Shown here one piece after another: positions 42,934 through 50,200 of a stretch of 64,000 nucleotides of DNA (positions are counted from its first letter, which is position 1; each line of letters starts with the position of its first letter). The DNA lies in the NCBI RefSeq assembly GCF_003428875.1, contig NZ_QQRS01000003.1:124001-188000 (forward strand), read 5' to 3'. The position numbers were made by a program, and so were the translations under genes. The DNA is from Planomicrobium okeanokoites. GTDB taxonomy: Bacteria > Bacillota > Bacilli > Bacillales_A > Planococcaceae. The notes below the pieces were generated by a model. It saw nothing but the letters and a program-made list of their open reading frames with translations, was not told where the DNA came from and searched no databases.

Positions 42934-43980
42934 TTATTTCTCCGCTTCCCGCGCAGCCTTAACACTGTTCGGGTCGAAGAATTTATCGACCAGGTCGTAG
43001 ATGGTGATGAGTTCGTAAAGAATCTTGAACTCCGGCGGGAACAGGGTCGGATGCAGGGCATCGCTTGTCGAGATGCCTTTACTGTCTTCCCAGAAGAAAT
43101 CGGTGATGATCTTTAATTGTGCCTGATGGGTTTCGCGGTCGTAAGCATTGGAATTCTGCAGGTCGTCCGCCAGTTCAGAAACAGCTTGCATGATGATGTT
43201 GCGCTCGGCTTGCGACCACTTGATGCTTTGGAACGGGATGCGGAGCAGGGCATCGAGGTGGAATTCCAGGTTATGCAGAAAGAGCAATTGCCGTTCCGCC
43301 ATGCGCAGCTCCGTTTCCCGGTCACGGACGCGGGGATATAGGCTGAAATCGTCGCGATGGTAATGGATTAATTTCTCCGTCTTCCTGATCTCCGTCGTCA
43401 GCCGCTTCACAAGTTCCTGATCTTCCTGCAGGTTTGCATCGCCGTCAAAAAGGATTGTGTGGAAAGTGTGCTCGAGCATCGTGCCGGCGCGTTCGCTGAT
43501 GCTTTGAATGCTTTTCAGGATATCCGCCCGGTAATTCGGCGGGAAAACGAGCATGTTGACGGCTGTGGACACGAGCAGGCCGACCGTCGTGGTCCCCAGT
43601 CGAATAAAGAAGGAGACCAGCACATGATCATGGATCACTTCGATCATGGCAACGGACGTCAATGTGGCAACGAGCAAGCCGGCGTGCAGCTTGAGCCGGT
43701 AACAGACCAGAATCGTGGCGACCGCCGCGAGTGTATAGGTAATCGGGGCGTTGCCGAAAAGTGTGATGAAGAGCACGGCGAATGCGGAACCGATGGCAGA
43801 GGCAGGGAACCGCACGAGCCCTTTTTTGATAGAATCGCTGACGGTCGGCTCAACCGTCACGATAGCCGTGATGACCGCAAAGACAGGCGGCCAGCCGAAC
43901 CAGAGGCAGATCGTCGCTGTCAGAAAGATGGCTATGCCGGTTTTTAGAATCCGACTGCCGTTGAAATGAAAGGATCGCAT
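42934..43980 (-). CDS. Aromatic acid exporter (FUSC/ArAE) family protein
   Basis: A 348-residue protein. The N-terminal half has about six membrane helices with TGIAIFLTATICLWFGWPPV and AVITAIVTVEPTVSDSIKKG, the hallmark of the ArAE_1 family. The C-terminal half is a long helical cytoplasmic domain. Homologues (YgaE/YqjA types) are common in Bacillales and presumed exporters, but substrates are unproven. It is monocistronic. Confidence 0.85.
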   Translation of the reverse strand: MRSFHFNGSRILKTGIAIFLTATICLWFGWPPVFAVITAIVTVEPTVSDSIKKGLVRFPASAIGSAFAVLFITLFGNAPITYTLAAVATILVCYRLKLHAGLLVATLTSVAMIEVIHDHVLVSFFIRLGTTTVGLLVSTAVNMLVFPPNYRADILKSIQSISERAGTMLEHTFHTILFDGDANLQEDQELVKRLTTEIRKTEKLIHYHRDDFSLYPRVRDRETELRMAERQLLFLHNLEFHLDALLRIPFQSIKWSQAERNIIMQAVSELADDLQNSNAYDRETHQAQLKIITDFFWEDSKGISTSDALHPTLFPPEFKILYELITIYDLVDKFFDPNSVKAAREAEK

Positions 43981-44133
43981 AATGAGGGAACCATCCTTTT
44001 CTTATATGTAGTATTTTCACTGTAGTCCAGTATATCATCGATTTCCGCCTGTGCTGCAATATAATTTTTGTTGGGGGAGGGGGTGGAGGGGGAATTGGCA
44101 GCTGCTGGAGAGCGGAAATTGGGTGTTGGAGGC

Positions 44134-44253
44134 TTGCCGCGGATAAATCGCGTTTAGGCGCGGATAAAACGGCTCTAGCCGCGGATAAATGCCCGCTAGG
44201 CGCGGATAAACAGCCCGCAGCCGCGGATAAACGTCGCCAAGGCGCGGATAAAC
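44134..44253. repeat. GCGGATAAA tandem repeats (cluster 4)
   Basis: Six units alternate between GCCGCGGATAAA and GGCGCGGATAAA, each about 20 bp apart. This is the longest and most regular cluster of this family in the window. Confidence 0.8.
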
Positions 44254-44497
44254 TGGAAATTAAGCAGATGCTCCGTGAAAAAACTCGATTTCCATACCAA
44301 ATTCCACCTCTTTCCGTAAGCCGTAGCCTCCACAATGCCGAAATCAATAAAAAAACTGGTCAAAATACAATTTTTCATTTAAATAATGCCCAATCCCACA
44401 TATCCAAAACTTTTTCACACCGCCACGCATTAATGGTTCAATAGTCTATAGATATATGCCATTTAAATACAGTAAGATAAGAAATGATAATCTGAAA
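44254..44497. other. Upstream region of the riboswitch
   Basis: AT-rich. It must contain the promoter for the riboswitch transcript, but no unambiguous -35/-10 pair was identified. No gene was seen. Confidence 0.4.
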
Positions 44498-44583
44498 AAG
44501 GCAAACTTATCCGAAAGGTAAGGACGCAAAGCTATGAGCCTACCCACCGCTCTTCTGGTGCACGGTTGTCAGGTTGCCAGGCA
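44498..44583 (+). promoter_or_regulatory. Cyclic-di-GMP-I (GEMM) riboswitch
   Basis: The conserved core is present in order: GGCAAAC, a GAAA tetraloop (CCGAAAGG), AGGACGCAAAGCT, GAGCCTACC, a second hairpin (ACCGCTCTTCTGGT), GGTTGTCAGGTTGCC. This is the class-I c-di-GMP aptamer. It lies in the leader of the secreted glycosidase-like gene. Confidence 0.9.
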
Positions 44584-44585
44584 CA

Positions 44586-44613
44586 CATTCTGTGAGCCGC
44601 GGCCTACAGAATG
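44586..44613 (+). promoter_or_regulatory. Expression-platform hairpin next to the ribosome binding site
   Basis: CATTCTGT (44586-44593) pairs with ACAGAATG (44606-44613). The last base of the stem is the first G of the GGAGG ribosome binding site. Folding of the aptamer could therefore alter ribosome access. No T-run follows, so translational control is more likely than termination. Confidence 0.5.
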
Positions 44614-44626
44614 GAGGAAATTAAAT

Positions 44627-45508
44627 ATGGGTAAAAAAGTGGTGATCATGTTCGTGGTATTTTTCTCATTGATGGCATTCAGCGCACAGGGGCAGGCCCA
44701 AGCAAGTGAAGCACCCGAGCAGGCTTTGGCTACATGGCTGTGGAATCCTTGGATGTTCGTTCAGGATGAAGCGGGCACATTGGCATTCATCGAAAGCAAA
44801 CAAGTGAACAAAGTTTATGTCCAGGTCGACCCGGATATTTCAAAAGCGGCTTACGGCAGCTTCATCGCCAAAGCACAAGCGAAAGGCATCGCCGTTTACG
44901 CGCTTGACGGAGCCCCTTCATGGGTGGCGCCGAAAGGCTATATCAATCAAGACCGTTTTCTGGCCTGGGTGACTGACTATCAGGCAACGGCTGCACAAAA
45001 TGCGAAATTCGGCGGCGTCCATTTGGACGTGGAACCATATCTGTACAGCGGCTGGACGTCGAATCAGGCAGCAACGATCAAATCGTTCCAAACACTCATT
45101 AAAAGAGCCGGCACGAGCACCGCGAAACTGGGCATTCCGCTCGAAGCCGATATGCCGTTCTGGTTTGATGAAATCAAATACAAGAACACATTCGGCAGAG
45201 GGCTGTTGGCAGAGTGGATTATCGGCAATACGGCGGGTGTAACGATCATGGCTTACCGTGATTCGGCGCCAATGATCATCGACATCGTCAAAAACGAAAT
45301 GGCGATGGCCCAGCGCCTTGGGAAAAGCGTCGTTGTCGGAGTTGAAACCGGCGTGACCGATGAAGGCAGCATCATCACGTTTGCGGAAGAAGGCGAAGCC
45401 TTCATGAACCAGGAGCTAGCGAAAGTCACTGCGCATTACGCCGGCAATTCCGCCTATAATGGGAATGCCGTGCACCATGTCGGCAGCTGGCTGACATTGC
45501 GGCCATAA
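44627..45508 (+). CDS. Secreted glycoside-hydrolase-like protein under c-di-GMP control
   Basis: A 293-residue exported protein. The signal peptide (KKVVIMFVVFFSLMAFSAQG) is cleaved near QAQA. The mature part looks like a compact TIM barrel. FGGVHLDVEPYLYSGW near residue 125 has the Asp-x-Glu arrangement of GH18-like catalytic strands, and GVTIMAYRD resembles their later conserved strand. It may trim or release a cell-surface polysaccharide; this is inferred. The frame is open into the riboswitch, but the ATG at 44627 has GGAGG upstream and starts the signal peptide. A terminator separates it from the regulator/glycosyltransferase genes downstream. Confidence 0.7.
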   Translation: MGKKVVIMFVVFFSLMAFSAQGQAQASEAPEQALATWLWNPWMFVQDEAGTLAFIESKQVNKVYVQVDPDISKAAYGSFIAKAQAKGIAVYALDGAPSWVAPKGYINQDRFLAWVTDYQATAAQNAKFGGVHLDVEPYLYSGWTSNQAATIKSFQTLIKRAGTSTAKLGIPLEADMPFWFDEIKYKNTFGRGLLAEWIIGNTAGVTIMAYRDSAPMIIDIVKNEMAMAQRLGKSVVVGVETGVTDEGSIITFAEEGEAFMNQELAKVTAHYAGNSAYNGNAVHHVGSWLTLRP

Positions 45509-45515
45509 CATGCAG

Positions 45516-45549
45516 GACACTTTGATGGCGGACATCAAAGTGTCTTTTT
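45516..45549 (+). terminator. Intrinsic terminator after the glycosidase-like gene
   Basis: The perfect 12-bp stem GACACTTTGATG/CATCAAAGTGTC is followed by TTTTT. Confidence 0.85.
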
Positions 45550-45680
45550 ATTTGGAATGTATTTTAATGACAAATTACTATACCAGAGATAGTATTTAAT
45601 AGTATATTTATGACCATATCCTATGCGTATGTATAGTATAATGACTACTATCCAGAAATTGTTAAAGAAGGTGGATCAGC

Positions 45681-46847
45681 ATGGCTTCGACAAAATACAA
45701 GACAATGCTTGCCAATAGAATGGAACAGGAATTTTCCAGGTGGCAGACGCAGCAGCACGTTCAGGAAAGGGATGTATACCGTTTTTTACATACAATGAAA
45801 GGCACGGCCGGCACAATCGGGCTGATGGATCTTTCCGTGTTCAGCGGAAATCAGCTGGAATTTTATTCGGAAGACAGCATGGCGTTAGTGCCATTCCAAA
45901 CATTAACACCACTTATGGAGACATTTACAGCCTTATTCACCTCAGACGAACCGGTGTTGGCAGCAGCCGTGAGCTCTTCTGAAAATGCGGCGCCTAAAGA
46001 ATCGTTTGTCCTGGTGATAGACGCGGACGCGAACTTTGCAGCTGCGGTAAAAGAAACATTGGAAGCACAAGGCATTTCGGTCGTTATTGCGCTTGACGGC
46101 AAGAAAGGGCTGGAATTTTTCAATACACTTCTGCCACAGATGGTCATTGTGGACCGCAATCTGCCCGATACCGATGGCTTTGACCTCGTAAGCCAGATTC
46201 ATGAAGCGGCCAAAACCCGCTTTCTTCCGATTGCCGTCATCAGCGCGGACGACCGGATTGAGAACCGGATACAGGCGATGGAGATTGGCGCCACTGATTT
46301 TATTGCCAAACCTGTCGATATGGACTTTTTAACGGCCTATGTCCGTAACCGCCTGCGCAGCCAGGAAGCGATTTCACAAGGGACGCTTTACGACGGATTG
46401 ACCGAAGCGGCCCAAATCATCCACAAAAAGGATGAAAAGGAACTCAAGCGCCACCTGAACATCGTCATTGTCGACGATGATTCCCTTGTGCGCAAACTGA
46501 TCACGAAGCAATTTGCCGGATGGAAACCGGAAGAATTCGATCTTCACATAGCAGAATACCCTGAGGGCGCCAGTTTCGTGGAATCGGATTGGTATAAACC
46601 GGAAGAGAATTATATGATCCTGCTCGACGGCGTCATGCCGAAAATGGATGGCCTCGAAGTCTTGAATCATGTCCGCAGCCGGTACCCCCATGACAATATC
46701 ATCATTTCCATGCTGACTTCCCGCAACAATGAAGCCGATATTGTCTTGGCGCTGAAAAGCGGCGCAGATGATTATATTGTCAAACCATTCTATGCCCAGG
46801 AAGTGGTGGCGCGCGTCCAGCGGCTTACTAAGAGGATGTTCAAATGA
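45681..46847 (+). CDS. Hpt-REC-REC phosphorelay protein
   Basis: A 388-residue cytoplasmic signalling protein. Residues about 1-90 are an Hpt domain with the phosphorylatable His in FLHTMKGTAGTIGL. The first receiver (about 112-230) has MVIVDRNLPDTDGF with the acceptor Asp and FIAKPVD with the Lys. The second (about 262-385) has IVIVDDDSLVRK, MILLDGVMPKMDG and YIVKPFY. Having Hpt and two receivers in one chain makes it a relay hub. It has no output domain, so output is probably by protein contact. It overlaps the next gene by 4 bp (ATGA). Confidence 0.85.
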   Translation: MASTKYKTMLANRMEQEFSRWQTQQHVQERDVYRFLHTMKGTAGTIGLMDLSVFSGNQLEFYSEDSMALVPFQTLTPLMETFTALFTSDEPVLAAAVSSSENAAPKESFVLVIDADANFAAAVKETLEAQGISVVIALDGKKGLEFFNTLLPQMVIVDRNLPDTDGFDLVSQIHEAAKTRFLPIAVISADDRIENRIQAMEIGATDFIAKPVDMDFLTAYVRNRLRSQEAISQGTLYDGLTEAAQIIHKKDEKELKRHLNIVIVDDDSLVRKLITKQFAGWKPEEFDLHIAEYPEGASFVESDWYKPEENYMILLDGVMPKMDGLEVLNHVRSRYPHDNIIISMLTSRNNEADIVLALKSGADDYIVKPFYAQEVVARVQRLTKRMFK

Positions 46848-47896
46848 GCCTGATTTTCTATTTGATCCTCAGCATCTCCCTGCTCGCCGGCCAGCTCATC
46901 CTGTTGCTCGCATTAGCTTGGCGCAAGCAGCGGCTGTCGGCTAAAGAGGAAGCGATCACCCAGCAATATGAAGCGTTGATCGACGTGTTCAGCTCCTATA
47001 TGCTGAACCCTTCCGATGACCGGTTCATCCAGGAAATCCGCAGCAATCCGCATAAAATCGTTGTTCTGGAACGTTTGCTGAACGGCTATGTTTCAGTGAC
47101 AAAAGGCGGCGTCGCTTCTCCGCTGGTCAAAGGATTGTCGGAAGAGTTCCTGTCAGCGCATTACGCCAAACAGCTGTCGCGCAAAAATTGGGCGCTGCGG
47201 ATGAATACACTGTACTATATTGAAGATTTTCGTATGGAGTCCTTGAAGCCCGTGCTGAAAGAAAAACTTGATAAGAGCACCCAGCTGGATCTGGAAACCC
47301 AGCAGCTGATCCGCACCTTGGCCTCTTTGGACGAAACGGCCACCATCCCTGCATTGGCGCGGTATCCAGATGCACCGGTCCGGTTGTACACCGATGTGTT
47401 CAAACGGCTCGATGAAAGTACCCGATTGAAAGAATTGGATGCCGCATTGCGGAATGAAAAGACCAATAGCGCATTGAAGCATGCGGCCATTTCCTATATC
47501 GGCCTGGCGGGTTTGACTTCATTCCTTCCGTATCTTGAAAATGAATTACGGGTTCAGGAAGGCGAAATGCGCATCCAATCATTGAAAGCCATCCTTAATA
47601 TGCAATACCTTTCCGATCCCGGCTTATTGCTGCCGTTCCTCGAGTCATCGTCATGGCCTGAGCGGATGTATGCTTCCCGCATAGCCGGCAGGCTGCAATT
47701 GTCCAGATTCAAAGAAACGCTCAGCACGCTGCTCGGCGATCCGGTTTGGTGGGTCCGCTATTCGGCAGCAGAAGCGCTGGTGCAGTTTTCAGATGGCGAT
47801 ATCCTGCTGTCCCACTTGTCCGCCAATCATCCAGACCGCTTTGCCCGCGATATGGCGTCCCAGTGGAAAGCGTCCCTTTTAGGAAGTGAAACCTGA
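46844..47896 (+). CDS. Membrane-anchored HEAT-repeat-like protein
   Basis: A 350-residue protein. One N-terminal membrane helix (residues 2-24) is followed by a cytoplasmic all-helical domain with HEAT/PBS-type repeats (for example ALKHAAISYIGLAGLTSFLP, later VWWVRYSAAEALVQF). Such scaffolds bind proteins. Its place between the phosphorelay hub and the glycosyltransferase, overlapping both by a few bases, suggests that it links signalling to the synthase at the membrane. That link is an inference. Confidence 0.7.
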   Translation: MSLIFYLILSISLLAGQLILLLALAWRKQRLSAKEEAITQQYEALIDVFSSYMLNPSDDRFIQEIRSNPHKIVVLERLLNGYVSVTKGGVASPLVKGLSEEFLSAHYAKQLSRKNWALRMNTLYYIEDFRMESLKPVLKEKLDKSTQLDLETQQLIRTLASLDETATIPALARYPDAPVRLYTDVFKRLDESTRLKELDAALRNEKTNSALKHAAISYIGLAGLTSFLPYLENELRVQEGEMRIQSLKAILNMQYLSDPGLLLPFLESSSWPERMYASRIAGRLQLSRFKETLSTLLGDPVWWVRYSAAEALVQFSDGDILLSHLSANHPDRFARDMASQWKASLLGSET

Positions 47897-49293
47897 TGCA
47901 AACCTTTTTTCAATTTACAGCCTATATCGTTATCGCTTATATGCTTTTTTCAAGTCTGAGTTACCTGGGCTTTTTCATGCTGGCATTCAGGAAAGTGAAG
48001 AGAGAGGACCAGCTCGACAAAACGGAGTCCACTGAAGACCTGATCGGCAACTTGAATACGTATCCCGTCTCCATCATTGTTCCTGCCTATAACGAAGAAG
48101 TGGGTGTGACCAGCACGGTCCGTTCATTGCTGGCACTGGAATATCCTGAAAAAGAGATCATTGTCGTTGATGACGGGTCGAAAGACAAAACGTCCGAGCG
48201 TATGATTGAAGAATTCCAGATGAAGCAAATTCCGTTCGCTGTCCGCATGCATATCGAAACAGCTGAAGTCGAGGCTATCTATCAGTCGTCCATTTTTCCG
48301 TATATCCGCTTGATCAAGAAAGCGAACGGCGGGAAAGCGGACGCATTGAATGCGGGCATCAATCTGTCCTCCTATCCTTATTTCTGTGCAATCGACGGAG
48401 ATTCCATCGTCGAAAACGACGGACTCCTGAAAACCATGAAACCCATCATCGAATCGGATGGCCAAATCATAGTGACGGGCGGTTCTGTCCGCATTGCCAA
48501 CGGCTCCACCATTTCGCGGAGCAAAGTGGAAGCAATCGATTTGCCGAAAAGCCCGGTTGTGCTCATGCAGATCGTAGAGTATTTCCGCGCATTCCTGATC
48601 GGCCGGCTCGCATTGAGCCATCTGAATATCCTGCTCATCATTTCCGGCGCTTTTGGTGTCTTTAATAAAGAACGCGTCATTCAAGCGGGCGGATACAATA
48701 AAAACACAGTCGGGGAAGATATGGAACTGGTCGTCAGGCTGCACCGGCTTCTCCGTGAAGAAAAGTCGAAGCAGCGCATCGAATATGTTCCCGATCCCGT
48801 GTGCTGGACCGAGGCACCAGAATCGCTGGACGTTCTGCGCTCGCAACGGATCCGCTGGCAGCGCGGATTATTTGAAACGCTGTGGACTCACCGGAAGATG
48901 ATGCTGAATCCCAAATACGGTTCTGTCGGCCTTTTTTCTATGCCATACTTTCTGTTTGTGGAGCTTCTCGGAGCGGTATTCGAGTTTGTCGGCTATTTCC
49001 TGATTTTCGGCGGCTTCTTCTTTTCGCTCATCGATCCTTACACGGCAGGCATCCTCTTTTTAGTGACGATTTTTTATGGCTCACTCATTTCTGCACTGGC
49101 CGTGCTCTTGGAAGAATTGACGCTCCATAAATATCCGAAAGCTTCCCACTTGCTGCGTCTTTATTTCTGGGCGCTGACCGAAACGTTCTGGTACCGACCG
49201 CTTATGGTCCTATGGAGAGTCCAGGGAATTTTCGCCGCGTTCCGCAAAAAAGCGCATTGGGGCGATATGAAACGCAAAGGGATCTCATCTTAG
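47896..49293 (+). CDS. Processive family-2 glycosyltransferase (PgaC/hyaluronan-synthase-like)
   Basis: A 465-residue membrane enzyme. There is an N-terminal helix (about residues 6-30), then the GT2 domain: VSIIVPAYNEE, IIVVDDGSKD, AIDGDSIVE, VGEDMELVVRLHR (catalytic Asp) and SQRIRWQRG (the QxxRW motif of processive synthases). Three or four C-terminal membrane helices follow. It should polymerise a nucleotide sugar and export the chain, giving an exopolysaccharide. There is no PilZ domain, so c-di-GMP would act through the riboswitch or other proteins. It is translationally coupled to the HEAT gene. Confidence 0.88.
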   Translation: MQTFFQFTAYIVIAYMLFSSLSYLGFFMLAFRKVKREDQLDKTESTEDLIGNLNTYPVSIIVPAYNEEVGVTSTVRSLLALEYPEKEIIVVDDGSKDKTSERMIEEFQMKQIPFAVRMHIETAEVEAIYQSSIFPYIRLIKKANGGKADALNAGINLSSYPYFCAIDGDSIVENDGLLKTMKPIIESDGQIIVTGGSVRIANGSTISRSKVEAIDLPKSPVVLMQIVEYFRAFLIGRLALSHLNILLIISGAFGVFNKERVIQAGGYNKNTVGEDMELVVRLHRLLREEKSKQRIEYVPDPVCWTEAPESLDVLRSQRIRWQRGLFETLWTHRKMMLNPKYGSVGLFSMPYFLFVELLGAVFEFVGYFLIFGGFFFSLIDPYTAGILFLVTIFYGSLISALAVLLEELTLHKYPKASHLLRLYFWALTETFWYRPLMVLWRVQGIFAAFRKKAHWGDMKRKGISS

Positions 49294-49312
49294 TTTTAGG
49301 AGGCATATATAA

Positions 49313-49669
49313 ATGAAAAAAATATTAGTGGCAGATGACGAAGATATTCTTCGCATCCTGATTGCCGATACGCTCGAAGACGATTTTGACATTGAAGAAG
49401 CGGAAGACGGCCGTGAGGCGCTTGAAAAAATTCGGGAGAACGAGTATGACTTGATCATCCTGGATTACATGATGCCTTACCTGACCGGCCTCGAGGTGCT
49501 GGAGCAAGTCCGGAATGACCAGATCGACACGCAAGTCCTGATGCTGACGGCCAAAGCGCAAGACGCAGACCGTGAAAATGCAATGCGGAAAGGGGCGAAT
49601 CATTTCATGTCCAAGCCCTTCAGCCCGATGGAACTGTTGGAGCTGGTGGAGAAGATAGTCGCTTCATAG
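49313..49669 (+). CDS. Single-domain response regulator (CheY-like)
   Basis: A 118-residue receiver domain. KILVADDEDILRILI is the acidic pocket, LIILDYMMPYLTGLEVL has the acceptor Asp, and LTAKAQD and FMSKPFSPMEL complete the active site. There is no output domain. It is the last gene of the phosphorelay/glycosyltransferase operon, with AGGAGG before its ATG and a strong terminator after it. Confidence 0.9.
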   Translation: MKKILVADDEDILRILIADTLEDDFDIEEAEDGREALEKIRENEYDLIILDYMMPYLTGLEVLEQVRNDQIDTQVLMLTAKAQDADRENAMRKGANHFMSKPFSPMELLELVEKIVAS

Positions 49670-49673
49670 TGAA

Positions 49674-49710
49674 AAAACGAACAGACCCGGAGCGGGTCTG
49701 TTCGTTTTTG
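49674..49710 (+). terminator. Intrinsic terminator of the glycosyltransferase operon
   Basis: The perfect 16-bp stem AAAAACGAACAGACCC/GGGTCTGTTCGTTTTT. Confidence 0.9.
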
Positions 49711-49747
49711 GTTGGTGGAGAAACTTTAATTTCTATAATTATTCCGT

Positions 49748-49853
49748 TTTAGCCGGATGCTTTCCGCAGGGAGCGGCCTGAGCCTCCTCATCGCTTCGCT
49801 CTTGCGGGGTCTCAGGACTCGCTCTTACTCCTGCAGGAGTCACCGGCTTAAAC
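49748..49853. repeat. Bacillaceae-type interspersed palindromic element
   Basis: The ends TTTAGCCGG and CCGGCTTAAA are inverted repeats. Between them TTTCCGCAGG, GAGCCTCCTCA, GGGGTCTCAGG and CTGCAGGAGTC have the look of an interspersed sequence I recall from Bacillaceae genomes. No coding frame. Its nature (MITE or IS remnant) is unproven. Confidence 0.55.
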
Positions 49854-49948
49854 TCCATTCTAATGATGGTCCGAGATAAAGCATCTGCTTCTGTATAAAG
49901 ACCATTCTTCTTCAAACATTTATATAGCAAGTGATTTGAAGATATGGA

Positions 49949-50092
49949 GCAAAACAGCGAAGACGCCCAGGGGAGTAGAAAGGGAGTTGGCTTCCAACTC
50001 CCTTTCGAGCGAAGTGCTGAGATCCACTCGGGCGAAGGGGACCGAGTCCGAGTTAGCTCAGTACAAGCCCCCAGGCAAGCGAAGCTGTTTTG
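49949..50092. repeat. MITE-like element with inverted ends
   Basis: The left end GCAAAACAGCGAAG is matched by the inverted right end GCGAAGCTGTTTTGC. The inner blocks CGCCCAGGGG and CCCCCAGGC are also inverted. It has an internal perfect hairpin AAAGGGAGTTGG/CCAACTCCCTTT and no gene. Confidence 0.6.
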
Positions 50093-50132
50093 CGGAATAT
50101 CGATTCCTTACTTTTCTTTCTCAACATGCTAA

Positions 50133-50170
50133 AAAAAACGAACAGCCCCTAACAGGCCTGTTCGTTTTTT
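50133..50170 (-). terminator. Intrinsic terminator of the hybrid kinase gene
   Basis: AAAAAACGAACAG pairs with CTGTTCGTTTTTT. It lies 31 bp beyond the kinase stop codon on its strand. Its arms share AACGAACAG/CTGTTCGTT with the terminator at 49674. Confidence 0.8.
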
Positions 50171-50200
50171 AGTGTATTTAAAAACTCTCTCCCATCCCAT

